NCBI RefSeq assembly: GCF_011397635.1
Contig: NC_064770.1
Span: 26,553,603 to 26,617,602 of the forward strand
DNA from: Epinephelus fuscoguttatus
Taxonomy: Eukaryota; Chordata; Actinopteri; Perciformes; Serranidae
Length of the DNA stretch: 64,000 nucleotides
Reading direction: 5' to 3'
Numbering within the stretch: position 1 is the stretch's first letter; every line of letters begins with the position of its first letter. The notes under the pieces are model-generated. The model saw only the letters and a list, made by a program, of their open reading frames with translations, was not told where the DNA came from and did no database searches. This document shows, piece after piece, positions 31,834 through 43,900 of the stretch. A program made the position numbers and the translations under genes.

Positions 31834-34800
31834 CATGTAATAATGGACAGATCTAACAAACATAAAGCAACAGAAACAAGGACTTTTTTTATGTCTTTAG
31901 GTGTAATCAGCTCCAGAACTAACCTCTCTGAGATGAGAGTAGCAAAGGCAGCGTCTTTAGCCCTGATGCTCCAGGAGAGAGCAGAGCCCAGTCTGTTGTT
32001 CCTCAGGGCCCGCATAGCCATGATCTTACAGATACTCCGCACTAAATGAGGGTGAGAAAGTAAAGGTTTAAGTCCCTACTGCACTGGGAAACACACAATT
32101 ATATCAATGTTTGTGTAAGACAGGTGGATACTAGAGAAAGAAAGCGCTACCTTGCTCTGACATTTGCCTCTGCTCACAGATCCGGAGCACCTTGAGGGCT
32201 TTGCGCTCTGTGTCTAAAGGAACGCGCTCAATCTGCAGCTCCAGGTAGACACGGCCAAACTCTGGGCAGTTGTCAAAGTAATCCACCGCCAGCTGCCACA
32301 GACTTCACACAAACACAGACACGAAAACATCCTATAACGTGAGGCATTTGTAGAGGCAAATTAAAATATCATGACGCTGCTGTCTCGTTGTTGAACTCTG
32401 CTGACACCTTATTATTTTATTAAATACACTATCAGCAGGATTTTCCTACCATGAAGACAATTAGCACACATAAATCAGCATACCTGTGATGAGTGAAGAG
32501 CCCAGAGGCGTATTCTAACAGGAGGAACTCTCTCAAGTTGGAGCCAAAGCTGAACAAACACACCAGAATGACACGTTCAATTTTCTATGAACACAGTGTG
32601 CAATCTTGTTATGTCCAGATTAAAAGTGTGTGCAAAGTACACACGCAACCAAACAGAGTCCCTACTGTAGATTGTGAGACTGGAGGAGTTTGCAGTGATC
32701 CAGCAGATCTGTCAAATGGGCCACAAACCACCAGTTGTTGAGCGCGATGCTGAAGAGACACACAGTGGAGGAAACAGGGAATCAGGAAAGAGTTTATAGC
32801 CTGAAGATGTAAGCATGTATGTGGCTTGCTGTATGCGCTGTTTGTATGTATAGATGGATGTGATCCTGCGTGTTACCTGCAGTCTTTGATGACCTGATGG
32901 ATGTCAAACTCAAAGGCAGCCAGTAGGATGCTGTCCAGCGGCTCTGGGACGCTCCTCGAGTCCAGAAACATCGTCATGCATGACTGCAGCACACACACAC
33001 GCACACACAGTAAATCACAGGAATGTTGTAGCAGTGAATGCGAATGCTGAATGGTGCCGCAGCAGTTTTTGTAGCGTACCTGTGCATAGTAGTGTAACTC
33101 AGTGGGTTTGACTGTGGGGTGGCAGAAGAGCAGTCTAGTGACCAGGAAGTGGTACCAGGTGCTCAGTAGCTCCTTGTGCTCCAGCAAAGTGTCTTCATCC
33201 CCCAGCAGGATCTAAATTACATCACAAAATGTCTTAAACAGGACTTCTTATTGCATATACAGTACAAACATCATTTTACATAGGGAACTGACCTTGCAGA
33301 TGACCTCTAGGTGTTGGTTGCTGGCAAACGAGTTGTCCTGCAGGCAGCGGTCCACCTCCTCGTGCCAGTGTCTCCACTTCACGTCAAACTCTGTCAGCGT
33401 CTGGGTGCCACTGGGCTGAAGGATTATCATAGACAGTTAAAAAGGTGAACGCCTCTATTGGTTGGTTTATGAACTGTTATTGAGTTTGAATTACACGAAC
33501 GCTGCCCCTGTGTTGTGTGAACATACATAATATGTTCGTATGATATCTGTAATGTGAGGGAGGAGTGCCTGTCCTGTGTCAGGAAGGTTGGAAAAGTCTC
33601 TTTTCATCTACAGCATGAGCAAAAATGGATTAAAATATCGATTAAAAAGAAAAATAAACTGCTAGCTAACTCATATTACTTCACATTATACTAACTAAAT
33701 ATTTAAAATGAATTCAAGGAATAAGGAAATTAAAAACAGGTTAACAGCTGCATGCTTACTCATAGCACAGCAGGTCAACTCAAAGGTAACTACAGCCAAT
33801 ACAGATGTACAATGTGCCTTTCTAAGCCACTGAACCAGTATCACAGATCATTTTGGTATTATCTTAATTTAAATAACATTATTACGCCAACAGAATGCAT
33901 CAAATAAACCATGTGATAATGTAAATCGAGGTGTGATTCTGCTGATCTGCATCACACATTAAAGGTGTTACTTGTGCATATTAATGAGACATCATGCACA
34001 AACTGTCCTCTACCTCGTGTGTTTTCGAAACAGGCCAGAACTATTCCATTTACAGCTGACATCAAACCATGTGTGAACTAATTCTGGCAAACATGAATAC
34101 AAAATAGCATGCAAATATCATCTTGCCAAGGCAAATAAAAAGCTACACAATGAGATAATTCACTGAAAGATGATCTTACGTTGTAGAAGGGCATCTTGCT
34201 GAGCAGAGTGTCCATCAGCTTGTACATGTTCCTGGCAGCAGGCTGCAGGGTGGCCTGCTTCACCAACATCTGTCTGGCTTCTTCCAACCTGCCCTGCAGC
34301 ACATAACTCACCACCTGTGCAGACACAAAACAGATCATCACTGAGATTCCACGCACAGAATCAGGGATGGGCGTGAATATAGCTTGTATCGTTTCAAAGA
34401 CAAAAGTGTGTGGGTGTGTGCTGCACCTACCACATCCCAGTAGTCGTGGTGCTCAGCAGGGCTCTCACTCTGCAGCACTTCTCGGGCCTTCTCATCCACA
34501 TCAGCCTTGTGTAACCGTACCCAGTCTAAGAGGTGGAGCAACAGGGACCCCGCTGAGGACGCAGAAACACTTGTTTGCTTGGAGTCTCAAAGACAGTTAT
34601 AAAATGTGTTCCAAAGATACAGATGAACCACGAGCACAAAATCAAACTCTAACCTGGAGCAGCATCAATAAACAGCACCTCACACAGATTCCAGATCAGT
34701 TCGATGGCCAACAAAATGGACACCTGTAACACCACAACAGAGGCTGCAGTTAGGACTGTGTTTCAGTTTTCAAATAAAATATCCTTGTTAGCATAAATTA

Positions 34801-37348
34801 TACAACATAATAGTGTATATAATGTTGTAGCACAGATGCACATAAAGTCGTAGTAAGTAATATATACCTGATTTCCATATTGATTGGCCAATTCGCCATC
34901 TTTTGTAGAAACTGCAGAAAGGAGAGAAAGGAGAGTTTGATTATTCCTGTGTGAGTAATCATGTCGAAGGCTAAAACATCCAAATAATATTTCAAAATCC
35001 TGACCTGCAACTTGCTGAAGCTCCTCCATACAGGCTCGTATCACAGATCTGTAGTTTTTACTGATGCTGACGAATCTAAAGATCAAGACAGCGACAAATC
35101 ATGAGATGTAATGTTTGGCTTGTGTCTCTGAAAAGCAACACAGTGAGATGCGCATCAGGTGGCCTTACTGGGGTTTTTTGTTCTTGCTGGGGAGGTCCTC
35201 TCTAATCGTCTGCAGGCCGACGAAGATGTGATGTGACTCATTGAAAAGTTTGCGTAAAATGGGGGAATATATGTCCTCATCTTTCCTGACCTCATGTATA
35301 GATGAGCTGCCGGATCCTTTCCCACCTGAAAATACAGGACAGAAGGTGATGACTAAGATACAAAAGGTAAAAGAGAGACTGAAAACCTAGAGATGGACTT
35401 GTATCCACATCTTAACATACCTGATGCTTTGTAAAGAGTCTCATACACAAGGATATCACCTGGACCCCACGCAAATCCCAAATGCTTCCCATCACTAGCT
35501 GCAGGAATATTCTGCATTTGAAGAAGAAAAGTGAAATTATCCAGTGAAACACTCGAACTGAGTTTTTTGAACATGAATTTCCTCTTTTTTCAATGCATTA
35601 CTGCAATTTGAGAATTATAGAAAGTCTTGTTGGACATTTAATTTCATAAAATGGATAGGTGGGCAGTATTTTTCACATTCAAGAATTTTGTAGGCAAGCC
35701 AATTTTCCAATTTAACTTAAATTGTACTTATTCTCTGTCCATAATTCAAATGAACTAATTAGCCATCAATAAATTAAGTTAGAATACTTCCTAAATAACG
35801 AGTCTTCCATCATTGTATCTGTTTAATTTTCTTCCAGTGGTACACATTCAGCTTATCAAAGTAACATGGATAACATAACAATATTTAAATTACACAACTA
35901 AAAAAATAGACTACATGGATTTTTTACACAAAAGCTGCAATAGCAAGTACTTAAGACAATATCTGGTAAATACTATGTGCCCTGGCTTAAGGAGGAAGAC
36001 TGTCGATCTACAAAATTATGACAAAAGCGAAATAAGTGATGTTGGGACACATTTTTTAAAATTTACAATCTCTCCTAACATAAAAAAATACACTGAAAAC
36101 TGTAGATGACATTTATCCATCGAATGAATTCATCAGAACGAGATTTAAATTAGAGGTGGATAACTGTCACATATGCAGTACGGATGTAGAAACGACAGAA
36201 GTATCATTATGCAAAATCCCCCACAAACTTGATTCCTCTTTACCGAATAAATGCATTAAAGTAACATCAAAAATACTTCTGCCAGGAAACATATGTCAAA
36301 TTATGATTAACTCTACCCCAGTGTCAGAAATTAGCAAGGGCCACGGGCAATTTGGCCCACAATTTATCCAAGAATGCCCCCAAAAGCCATGTTCCGGGGG
36401 CCAAAATTGCCCCCAGGTTTTCGAAACAACTATATGTATTTATATTTTTAACAGTATTACAATCTGACATTAAAGTATAATTTTATTTTCATTAAATTAA
36501 TTTACCGTCACGTCTACAACTCATTTTCCAGACATAATCAACAAGATTGCACTGATTACGTGAGAGTAATCTGACAGAGAAGGGGAGGGGGCTTTGCTGT
36601 ACCATAAGTATAAATTAACCATTTCTTGGGTAATCTGTGTCTACACAATGACAAATTAATGAAAAATTAAGGTAGAATGAATGTTAAATTTTAAATTAAC
36701 TTACTTCCAGGATTGCATCTAAGGAATTTATAGTAATTTGGTCTTTTTAACAGTAAAAGTAACTGTAATGTGGTGAAACAGTAGTACTGCTATCAGTAGA
36801 TTAATGGTTAAATCATCACATTTAAACTGGTTGAATTATAGGAAATCTGAGTGATATTTTGCAACCATAACTTTATGTAAATGATTATTTATTTCATTTA
36901 TAGTGGTTTCTACTGAAGAGTGAAGAGACTATCTTAGTTTGTTTTGCTTTTCATGTGCTTATTGTTAGAACATAATTACAATTTTTTGATGGCCCCCAAA
37001 CATTTTGAAAATGCCCCCATTTTTTTAGATCTTGGGGGCCAAAATTGCCCCCAAAATATTTTGTTAATTTCATACCCTGCTCTACCGTCGTGACTGTTTT
37101 CTATTTGTGTGATTTATTTATGTTTATTGTTATTGTCTTTTTTGTCTCTTATTTCCCTTAGTTAAGTTAAGTAACGACAACAGAATTATTCTCCATGGCT
37201 TAATATGGTAGCATTCAATGTTTAGGAGGTGGGATTTATTTTTTAAATTTAAAATTTGTTTTAATTTAAAATATGTTTTATAAATGTATATAAATCTAAA
37301 GTATATATATTATTAAGTATATATACTTAACAAGATTAACATATAATT

Positions 37349-37379
<31 letters not shown>

Positions 37380-37844
37380 AATTTACATACAAAAAATCTC
37401 TACTTTGACACTTTCTTTTTTTAATACTTAATCTTTTTTAAAGCCCATTTTCATATATAAAGCTTTTTTATTTTTTAATTTACAATTCATTACAATTAAA
37501 ATTTCAGTGAGAGCTAAAGGGAAAATAAATAAAGAAAAGTATGACAGATATAAACAACCAATACATTCAAAGTAAAATAATGATAGAGAAAAAATAAAAA
37601 CACTGGCACTTTTCACATGTTTGAAGACCTGTGTATTTATATTTATAACATCTAATGTTTCTGACCCACGTTATTAAAACTTTCCGTGTTATATCATAAT
37701 AATATTCCGCTATATTAGACTTTTAGTGATGTTGCGCTACAGTTAGCTTGTTAGCAACGCTGCTCAGAGGGAGAAATTAAGAGAGAAAACTAAACTACAG
37801 CGGTGACTTACTGTGACTGCCGGCTCAACATCTAACTCCTCCAT
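29957..37844 (-). CDS. nup85: Nucleoporin Nup85 (Y-complex subunit)
   Basis: Nineteen coding exons on the minus strand join in frame to 650 aa (human 656): 37844-37812, 35511-35421, 35325-35169, 35075-35005, 34911-34868, 34723-34654, 34552-34431, 34314-34180, 33415-33293, 33211-33080, 32983-32877, 32749-32666, 32549-32484, 32302-32151, 32041-31924, 31797-31697, 31278-31127, 31000-30905, 30055-29957. Nup85 is an all-helical scaffold protein of the Nup107-160 complex in the nuclear pore and at mitotic kinetochores. Matches include [171 protein letters not shown] and [20 protein letters not shown]. Every splice phase is consistent. Intron 1 is long and filled with repeats. Confidence 0.97.
30227..30759. 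mobile_element. hAT-like nonautonomous element in last nup85 intron
   Basis: It begins CAGGGCTCAACCACA and ends TTAACTTGAACCCTG, giving terminal inverted repeats CAGGGCTCAA / CAGGGTTCAA. CAGGG starts are typical of fish hAT elements. Flanks are only partly alike (ACTTCTG / ACTTGCG), so the target duplication is unproven. At 30338-30384 a 20-bp word beginning TTAAGGCTTTGCAG occurs twice directly and once as a partial inverted copy. Confidence 0.65.
31801..31830. repeat. (CA)n microsatellite
   Basis: A CA dinucleotide run lies immediately beyond the acceptor side of a nup85 exon (31697-31797). It makes the intron side of that splice junction almost pure repeat. Confidence 0.95.
36050..37175 (+). 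mobile_element. L1-type LINE tail, split by a hAT-like insertion
   Basis: Plus-strand translation gives KIYNLS..KKIH, then [30 protein letters not shown]. This is the C-terminal zinc-knuckle region of fish L1-type proteins (IYP.NEF.R.RF..E...C..C....ET.EH). It has stops and one frameshift. The hAT-like element 36319-37079 interrupts it, and AT-rich sequence resembling an L1 3'UTR resumes at 37088. It lies in nup85 intron 1. Confidence 0.7.
36319..37079. mobile_element. hAT-like element with 8-bp target duplication
   Basis: The ends are CAGTGTCAGAAATTAGCAA and, inverted, CAGGGTATGAAATTAACAA (15 of 19 identical). The flanks are CTCTACCC and CTCTACCG, an 8-bp target site duplication with one mismatch, the size hAT transposases make. 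The word GGGGGCCAAAATTGCCCCC occurs inside both ends (about 36397 and 37034). No open frame for a transposase survives, so it is nonautonomous. Confidence 0.85.
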
Positions 37845-38844
37845 CACGGAACAATAATATCAATACAATATATTATTAATTACTAACTATTCAGCTGTAA
37901 ACGCTCCACGCCATGAACTACCGGTGCAGAGCAGCTGCTTACGCGCCTCGGTTATTCATTCAAAGGACCCTTGCGGCGCAGGTGTGACGTCACGGAGAAA
38001 GCTGCCCTTCCTCCTGCCTGTTTTATTATCTGCAGTGTTTGACTCCTGATGTGGTTTTGTCCGCTGTAATATCAGATATATCTTATTTTTTAAAACCGCT
38101 ATGTTACTGTGGAGAGAGGTATGTGGTCTGTCTCACATTTATAAGAGTAGGTGGGTGGCTGTGGTGTGACTTTTTTATTTATTTATTTTTTATCAAGACC
38201 CTCCCCAAAGTTACAAAGATTATATTTTTTCCTTGAGCCTCCCTGAGTGAATGGCGAACAATGCACGACCCTCCCTCCACCATAAATATTATTTATAATT
38301 TAATTTTTAAAACTTATGTTTAATGTTTGAAAGTTAAAAGTTACAGACAAAAGACCAAAATTTAGAGTTGAAAAAAAGAAGATAGCATGCCCTCCAAATA
38401 TGTTTTCTTTAAAAATATGTGGTAAAATAAATACAAAATACAGCCATTTAAATTTGTATGCCCCTCCACTAAGCTAAAATAAAAAATAGAAGTCCCTCCT
38501 CGGTGCTTAAAAATTATCTTACATGCATCCCCCTTTTTGCACCACCCCTTACTCACCTCATAAATAATGTACAGTCCCTTATCCAGGCAATCCCACAACT
38601 CATGATTAAAATGGTGAAAGGTATACTACCTTATCAGGTGTTAGTACTACATAGACAAACTTTACATAGACAAACTTGACTTTAAGGAGTAAAAAATGCA
38701 CAAACAAAATTAAAATAGGGCACCCTCACCTCAATACTCCTCCCTTTACCATTAAAAGGGAAAAAAATCTATTAAAAGATCATTATAATTATAATAAGGA
38801 CCAGATACTACACTATCTCTCTTTCACTGAAAGCTAAAGAAACC

Positions 38845-38937
38845 GCTTCATCCTCTTGAGGGTCGCGGGGGGGCTGGAGCCTATCCCAGCTGACATCGGG
38901 CGAGAGACAGGGTACACCCTGGACAGTTAGCTAAAGA
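38845..38937 (+). repeat. Common fish LINE-derived 3' fragment
   Basis: GCTTCATCCTCTTGAGGGTC, GGGCTGGAGCCTATCCCAGC and ACAGGGTACACCCTGGACAG are wording repeated very widely in teleost genomes. It is a short piece with no coding content. The parent family is not certain. Confidence 0.6.
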
Positions 38938-39417
38938 AACTCTTTTGAAAATGATAAATGATATTTAACCTTACCATAAGTTTCTAAGACAAAGATTTAA
39001 CACTGATGAAAACAACTGTGGTACTGAGATTGAAACTTTAGAACATTTTTTGCATGTTATTATATAATGCTTTTTGGCATTGTTTAAAAAAGAGAATATC
39101 AGAAAAGGACTCTTAAGTGCCTAATTTGTAGTGCTAATGGAGGATAAAAAAGGGAAGTGATTTACAACAGCTTGATTATTATGGCTAAACAGTGTATCCA
39201 TATTAATGCCAGACCACTTTTCCTTCATCGTGATTAAGTTGATAATTTTTAAGAAAGCACTGAAATGCATAAAAACCAAACAAGCTTTGCATATTTACAA
39301 AAACTTTTATATATTTTCTGATTAGATCTCTGACCCTTTTTATTTGTTTTTTATTTTTTGTTTATTTCCCATCTGAGTTCTATGCTCAGTCTCTAATTTG
39401 AACTGTTTGTACGTAGT
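38938..39417 (+). mobile_element. L1-type LINE tail fragment
   Basis: Translation shows RFNTDENNCGTEIETLEHFL, then CFLALFKKENI. This is the same zinc-knuckle neighbourhood (C..C...ETLEHF...C....FW) as in the nup85 intron 1 fragment. Later words such as LIIFKKALKCIKTKQ resemble the L1-type C-terminus. Stops break it repeatedly. Confidence 0.6.
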
Positions 39418-39452
39418 AAAACTTACATCAACTTGATGTTGATGTAAGTTTT
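39418..39452. repeat. Perfect 15-bp hairpin
   Basis: AAAACTTACATCAAC, loop TTGAT, then GTTGATGTAAGTTTT: the arms are exact inverted copies. It sits just downstream of the L1-type tail fragment. Confidence 0.9.
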
Positions 39453-40151
39453 TGTTTGTTTTTCCCAACACACAGATTGATAACTAAAAATTGAACTGTT
39501 AATAAATGCATTAACACCTGTAATCAAGACCTCTTATGTTCCAGGCAACTGGACTCATATAGGGGAGGGAAGCAATGCATTATCAAAATATGTTCCTTCT
39601 GGTATCCAAATGCAAACATACAAACATTTTTATTAGATTCTGATGAAACTTTACATACTTTTATGTAAAAATATTCCTTTAGTTCAGTTTTAGTGCACCT
39701 TTGTCAACAGACAGGAAAACAAGATGGCCGCTGGCATTTATAGGGTTAAAAAAGGGGAAAGAAAAAGTGCAAACACAACACTCCCAGGATGTGTAATTCA
39801 CTGTTTGGTGATGATGACTGAACCAAACAACACTGATGAGAGGTCAGCAGTAAGAAAAGCTGCATGTTGTGGGATTTCTGAACCTCAACAAATTTCACAA
39901 CAAGAGGGTAAACATGCTGTGCGCGTGCACGTGGTGTCTGGTGTCCCTGTAACGCGCATCAGGACTCTCCCGCCCATGCCCAGACTGCGCTTTTACTCTC
40001 GTGGTTACCTGTAGCCATTCAGAGCCTGGCGATGTGGACGCGCACAGTCGCATGAACGCGCACGTTTTTCGAGTATTTTAATCGGGGACGAGCACGTGCA
40101 CGCACCCGTATCTTTAGTGTGGCTGGGTAAAGAAGCGTCTGAAGAGTGAGG

Positions 40152-40888
40152 ATGGCTGATGAGAAACCAAAGGTGAGTGTCTCCACATTTAAATGGCAGT
40201 TTATGTCACTGGCTCTGTGGCGCAGGGGCTCATGGGAGAAAAACTTAAATTTACACGTTTGTTTTTTAACTTGATAAAGTTGAGATCTAAAATTCAACTT
40301 TTACACACACCTGGTTTGACACGCCTGAAGGTTTGTGAAGTGAACGCGCATCCACAGGCGCGCAAATTGCCTTCTGCTTGATCACACACAACAACCAGCT
40401 GAGGCCTGTGTTTTGAAGTCAGTTCAACATATCCAGGACTTCTTTGGTTATCTTCAATCACTCTAACAATGACTGTCTGGTTAACCAGTATCATGAAGCT
40501 GGTTATCGAGTAATTCAGTCAGCTCTGGGTTTTACAATGCAGCCACGAGCGCGTTCGCGTGAAAGAGGCGGGGCTGGTAATGTCATTTGAACTATGAATG
40601 AACTTATAAGATGAAACGGTGATACTAATTATCTGCAGAAAAGTTCTGTTTATGGGACAGTAAAAAGTCCTGTTTATCATAGTGAAATTTAAACAATAGC
40701 CTGTGACCTTACATCAGAATAAGAACATGCAAAAACACTAGAAATAATTCAGGAGGGCCAGGGCTTAAAGTATATGGAGACATTATTGTATATGACCTAA
40801 GATAGATGTCACATAAAAACAATTAAGTAACCTGTTTCTGCGACAGAAGAAAGTTTGTACACAGCCTATTTACCACGAAAACTATAGT

Positions 40889-40931
<43 letters not shown>

Positions 40932-43900
40932 GTATCTCTACTTTTATAAGGGCTTTGGCCAACTTGCACTGATTTGAATTTGAAGACACTGAATCAGAAT
41001 ATAAAGAAAGGGAAAATATGCCCCAGAAAAGACTTTAAAGTTAACTAAAATACACTTCCTGGAAATTAATTTTAGGAGCCCTATATATAGCTACCCATGC
41101 CATATGGTAATGTCTGATTTTGCCTGCCTAATAAATTACTTCATCAAACAGATGCAAAAAATCTTGTATATTCAACAGGGCTGCAACTAATTATTATTTT
41201 CATCCTTGATTAATCTGCCCATTGTTTGTTTTATCAGAAAATAGTCAAACGTGCTCAAAGTGTCATCTTAAATTGTATGTTTAATCCGATCAACAGTCCA
41301 AATATACAAAGCCATTCAGTTTATTGTCAAGTATGACAAAGAAAAACATCAGATTCCCACATTTAACTAGCATGAAATAAGCAAATGTTTGACTTTTTTG
41401 CTTAAAAAAATACTATAATAATTATTAAATTATCAAAAAAATTGCTGATTAATTTTCTGTTGATCGACTAAGCAATTAATTGACTAATCAATGCAGCTCT
41501 GATATTCAGTAATATTGTCTTCCTTCTTAGCCATGTGCCAACCAGAGGTAATAAAGGGATGGATATCTGCCAGGGTGGAAAGTCTATAGCAAAATGGATC
41601 TTAAATCTCTGTCTCCCAGTATTTATTATCACATTGCCCTACTTACCTTAATGACACATTAGAGGTGGAGTAACCTTTAGCACTCCACTTTAACCAGTTA
41701 ACTTATTTGAAATGTCAGAAATAATGGCAGTTGCCCGTCATGAGTTACAAGTCCGCACTAATGGTCTAAAACTGATAAGCATACAGTTGTTTCCATCTGT
41801 GAAGCTGTAACCAGGTAATGTTGTCATTAATAAAATCTGATTAATCAGCTCTGGTTCCCTGCATGGCTGTGCTAACTGTTTGTTCTCTCTGTCATCCTTC
41901 AGGAAACAGTCAAGACAGAAAGCAACGAACACATAAACCTGAAGGTAGTCGGTCAGGATCGGTCTGTCATACAGTTCAAGATCAAGAGACACACGCAGCT
42001 CAGCAAACTCATGAAGGCCTACTGCGAGAGACAGGTATCAGCACACATCACCCCAGTGGTAACAAATGTACAGTTACTGCATACCAATACCAGTTCTAGC
42101 CAGGTTAGCCATTGTTAGCAATACCAGTTCTTGCCAGGTTAGCCATTGTTAGTCAGCAATACCAGTTCTTGCCAGGTTAGCCATTGTTAGTCAGCAATAC
42201 CAGTTCTAGCCAGGTTAGCCATTGTTAGTTAGCAATACCAGTCCTAGCCAGGTTGGGAACTGCCCATTGGTCCGACAGCCCATTGTTCCGACCATATTAA
42301 ACCCATTGTTCCGAAGTCCGTTCCGAAATCATCATGATGCCCTGTGGTTAAGTTAGGTTTAGGCACAAAAACCACTTGGTTAGGGTTAGGAAAAGATCAT
42401 GGTGTGGGTTAAAATGAAAAAGAAAGTGACAAACACATAAGCCGTGAGCCTGCTCCGCCTCAAGCCTTTCCCAGCTGACCCAGCGCCGGCCGCGGTGCAC
42501 TATCAAGGTAGAAATACGCCCGCCGGGAGCCATTCAGCACCGCAGACCGTCGGACTACTGGAATGTCGGACCAATGGGCTGTCGGACCAGTGACATGGAC
42601 CCGCCAGGTTAGCCGTTGTTAGTAATACCAGTCGATAATGGTGCATTTTGCGGTAGTTTGTGCATTCAAAAACTGGAGCAACATGTCCACAGATAGAAGG
42701 TGATTTAGTGAGACACAAACAAGACAGATGTGGTAATAGACTGTATTTTACTACAGCTTTCACTACTGTTTATGCATGGGTGCATTTTGAGGATGGGGTT
42801 GGTGAGGTTTCCTTGACTTTCCAAGTTGGAAATCTGATTTCAGGGGGCATTCCAGCTGAAATTTTCCAACTTGGAACTCTGAAATTCCAACTTCTTAGTG
42901 CAAATGGAAGGCATCACAATTTTAAAGATTATTTTTTGGCTTTTATTGGATAGGACAATTGAAACATGAAAGGGGAAGAGACAGAGGGGATGACATGCAG
43001 CAGGATTCCGCAGGCTGGGATTGAACCCACAGCTGCTGTGGCAAGAACATAGCCTTTGTATTTGGGATGCCTGCTCTACCCACAAAGCCACCAGGTGCCC
43101 TGAAGGCATCATAATTTTAGCCACTTAAATGATACAATGCACTAACAGGCCACCGCAAAATACTGTGCACCTCTGTCCAAGCAGCACTCGAATTCAAAAT
43201 TTAGTCAGCATGGAGTTTGAGAGAGAGTCTGAATAAGTTACACACACATATATATATGTATATATATTAAAAAAAAGAAGTAACCACTGTAACATTTAAT
43301 TGGCCTTCATGCTGCTTTCTACTGTTACCTAACCTGTTTTCCAGTTAGTGGTTTTCTGCTAATTTCGGTGGGAAAAGGGTATAAAAGATAACCCCGTGAA
43401 ACTTCCCCAGTTGATTACTTATATTAAGACATATATTCTGTTTAAATATGTATATTAGACATCATCTAATTAAACATGTGTTATATGCATACATTTATAG
43501 AACAGAAATCTGAACTAAAATAAACACCTGAATGTGTATTTTGGATGTTTTCTTTCCACTAGTCTGAATGAAGACATGTTATTGAAGCAAAATAGCCACA
43601 AAATCTCAAAACTGACCAGCGCGTGAATGTTTTATGAATGTTTTTACCTCTAGAGTCTCCCCTTAAAAAAGTTTATCAGAGTGGAATATTTTTGGCATAC
43701 TGTAGCAGAGACCTGTCAGCGCTCAACAGTGCGCGCGTTTCACTCATTTGCGACTAAAAATAGGTGTGTGCGAACTGTACAAAATATTTAGGGGCACATG
43801 TGCACATAAAAAAATCAGCCGAAGCAGCCTATATTTTTGTCAAAAAAAAAATATGATAATCTAATCACAAATGTTGGAGGAACTCCAGCCACCTTCCCTC

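Larger units (their letters stand above)
37845..40151. promoter_or_regulatory. nup85 / sumo2 head-to-head intergenic region
   Basis: These 2.3 kb separate divergent ATGs. The nup85 promoter probably lies in CpG-containing sequence at about 37890-38000. The sumo2 promoter probably lies at about 39910-40140, which is rich in GCGC/ACGC words. Between them lie a LINE 3'-end fragment (about 38845-38935), an L1-type tail (38930-39420) and a perfect hairpin (39418-39452). No conserved open frame is seen. Confidence 0.5.

Noticed and set aside
39724-40014. 96-codon open frame upstream of sumo2
   Set aside because: No recognised domain. It probably overlaps the promoter region. It could be an upstream exon, but nothing supports that.
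42083-42254. Regularly spaced direct repeats that look CRISPR-like
   Set aside because: The units abut with no variable spacers, and this is an intron of a vertebrate gene: it is a minisatellite.
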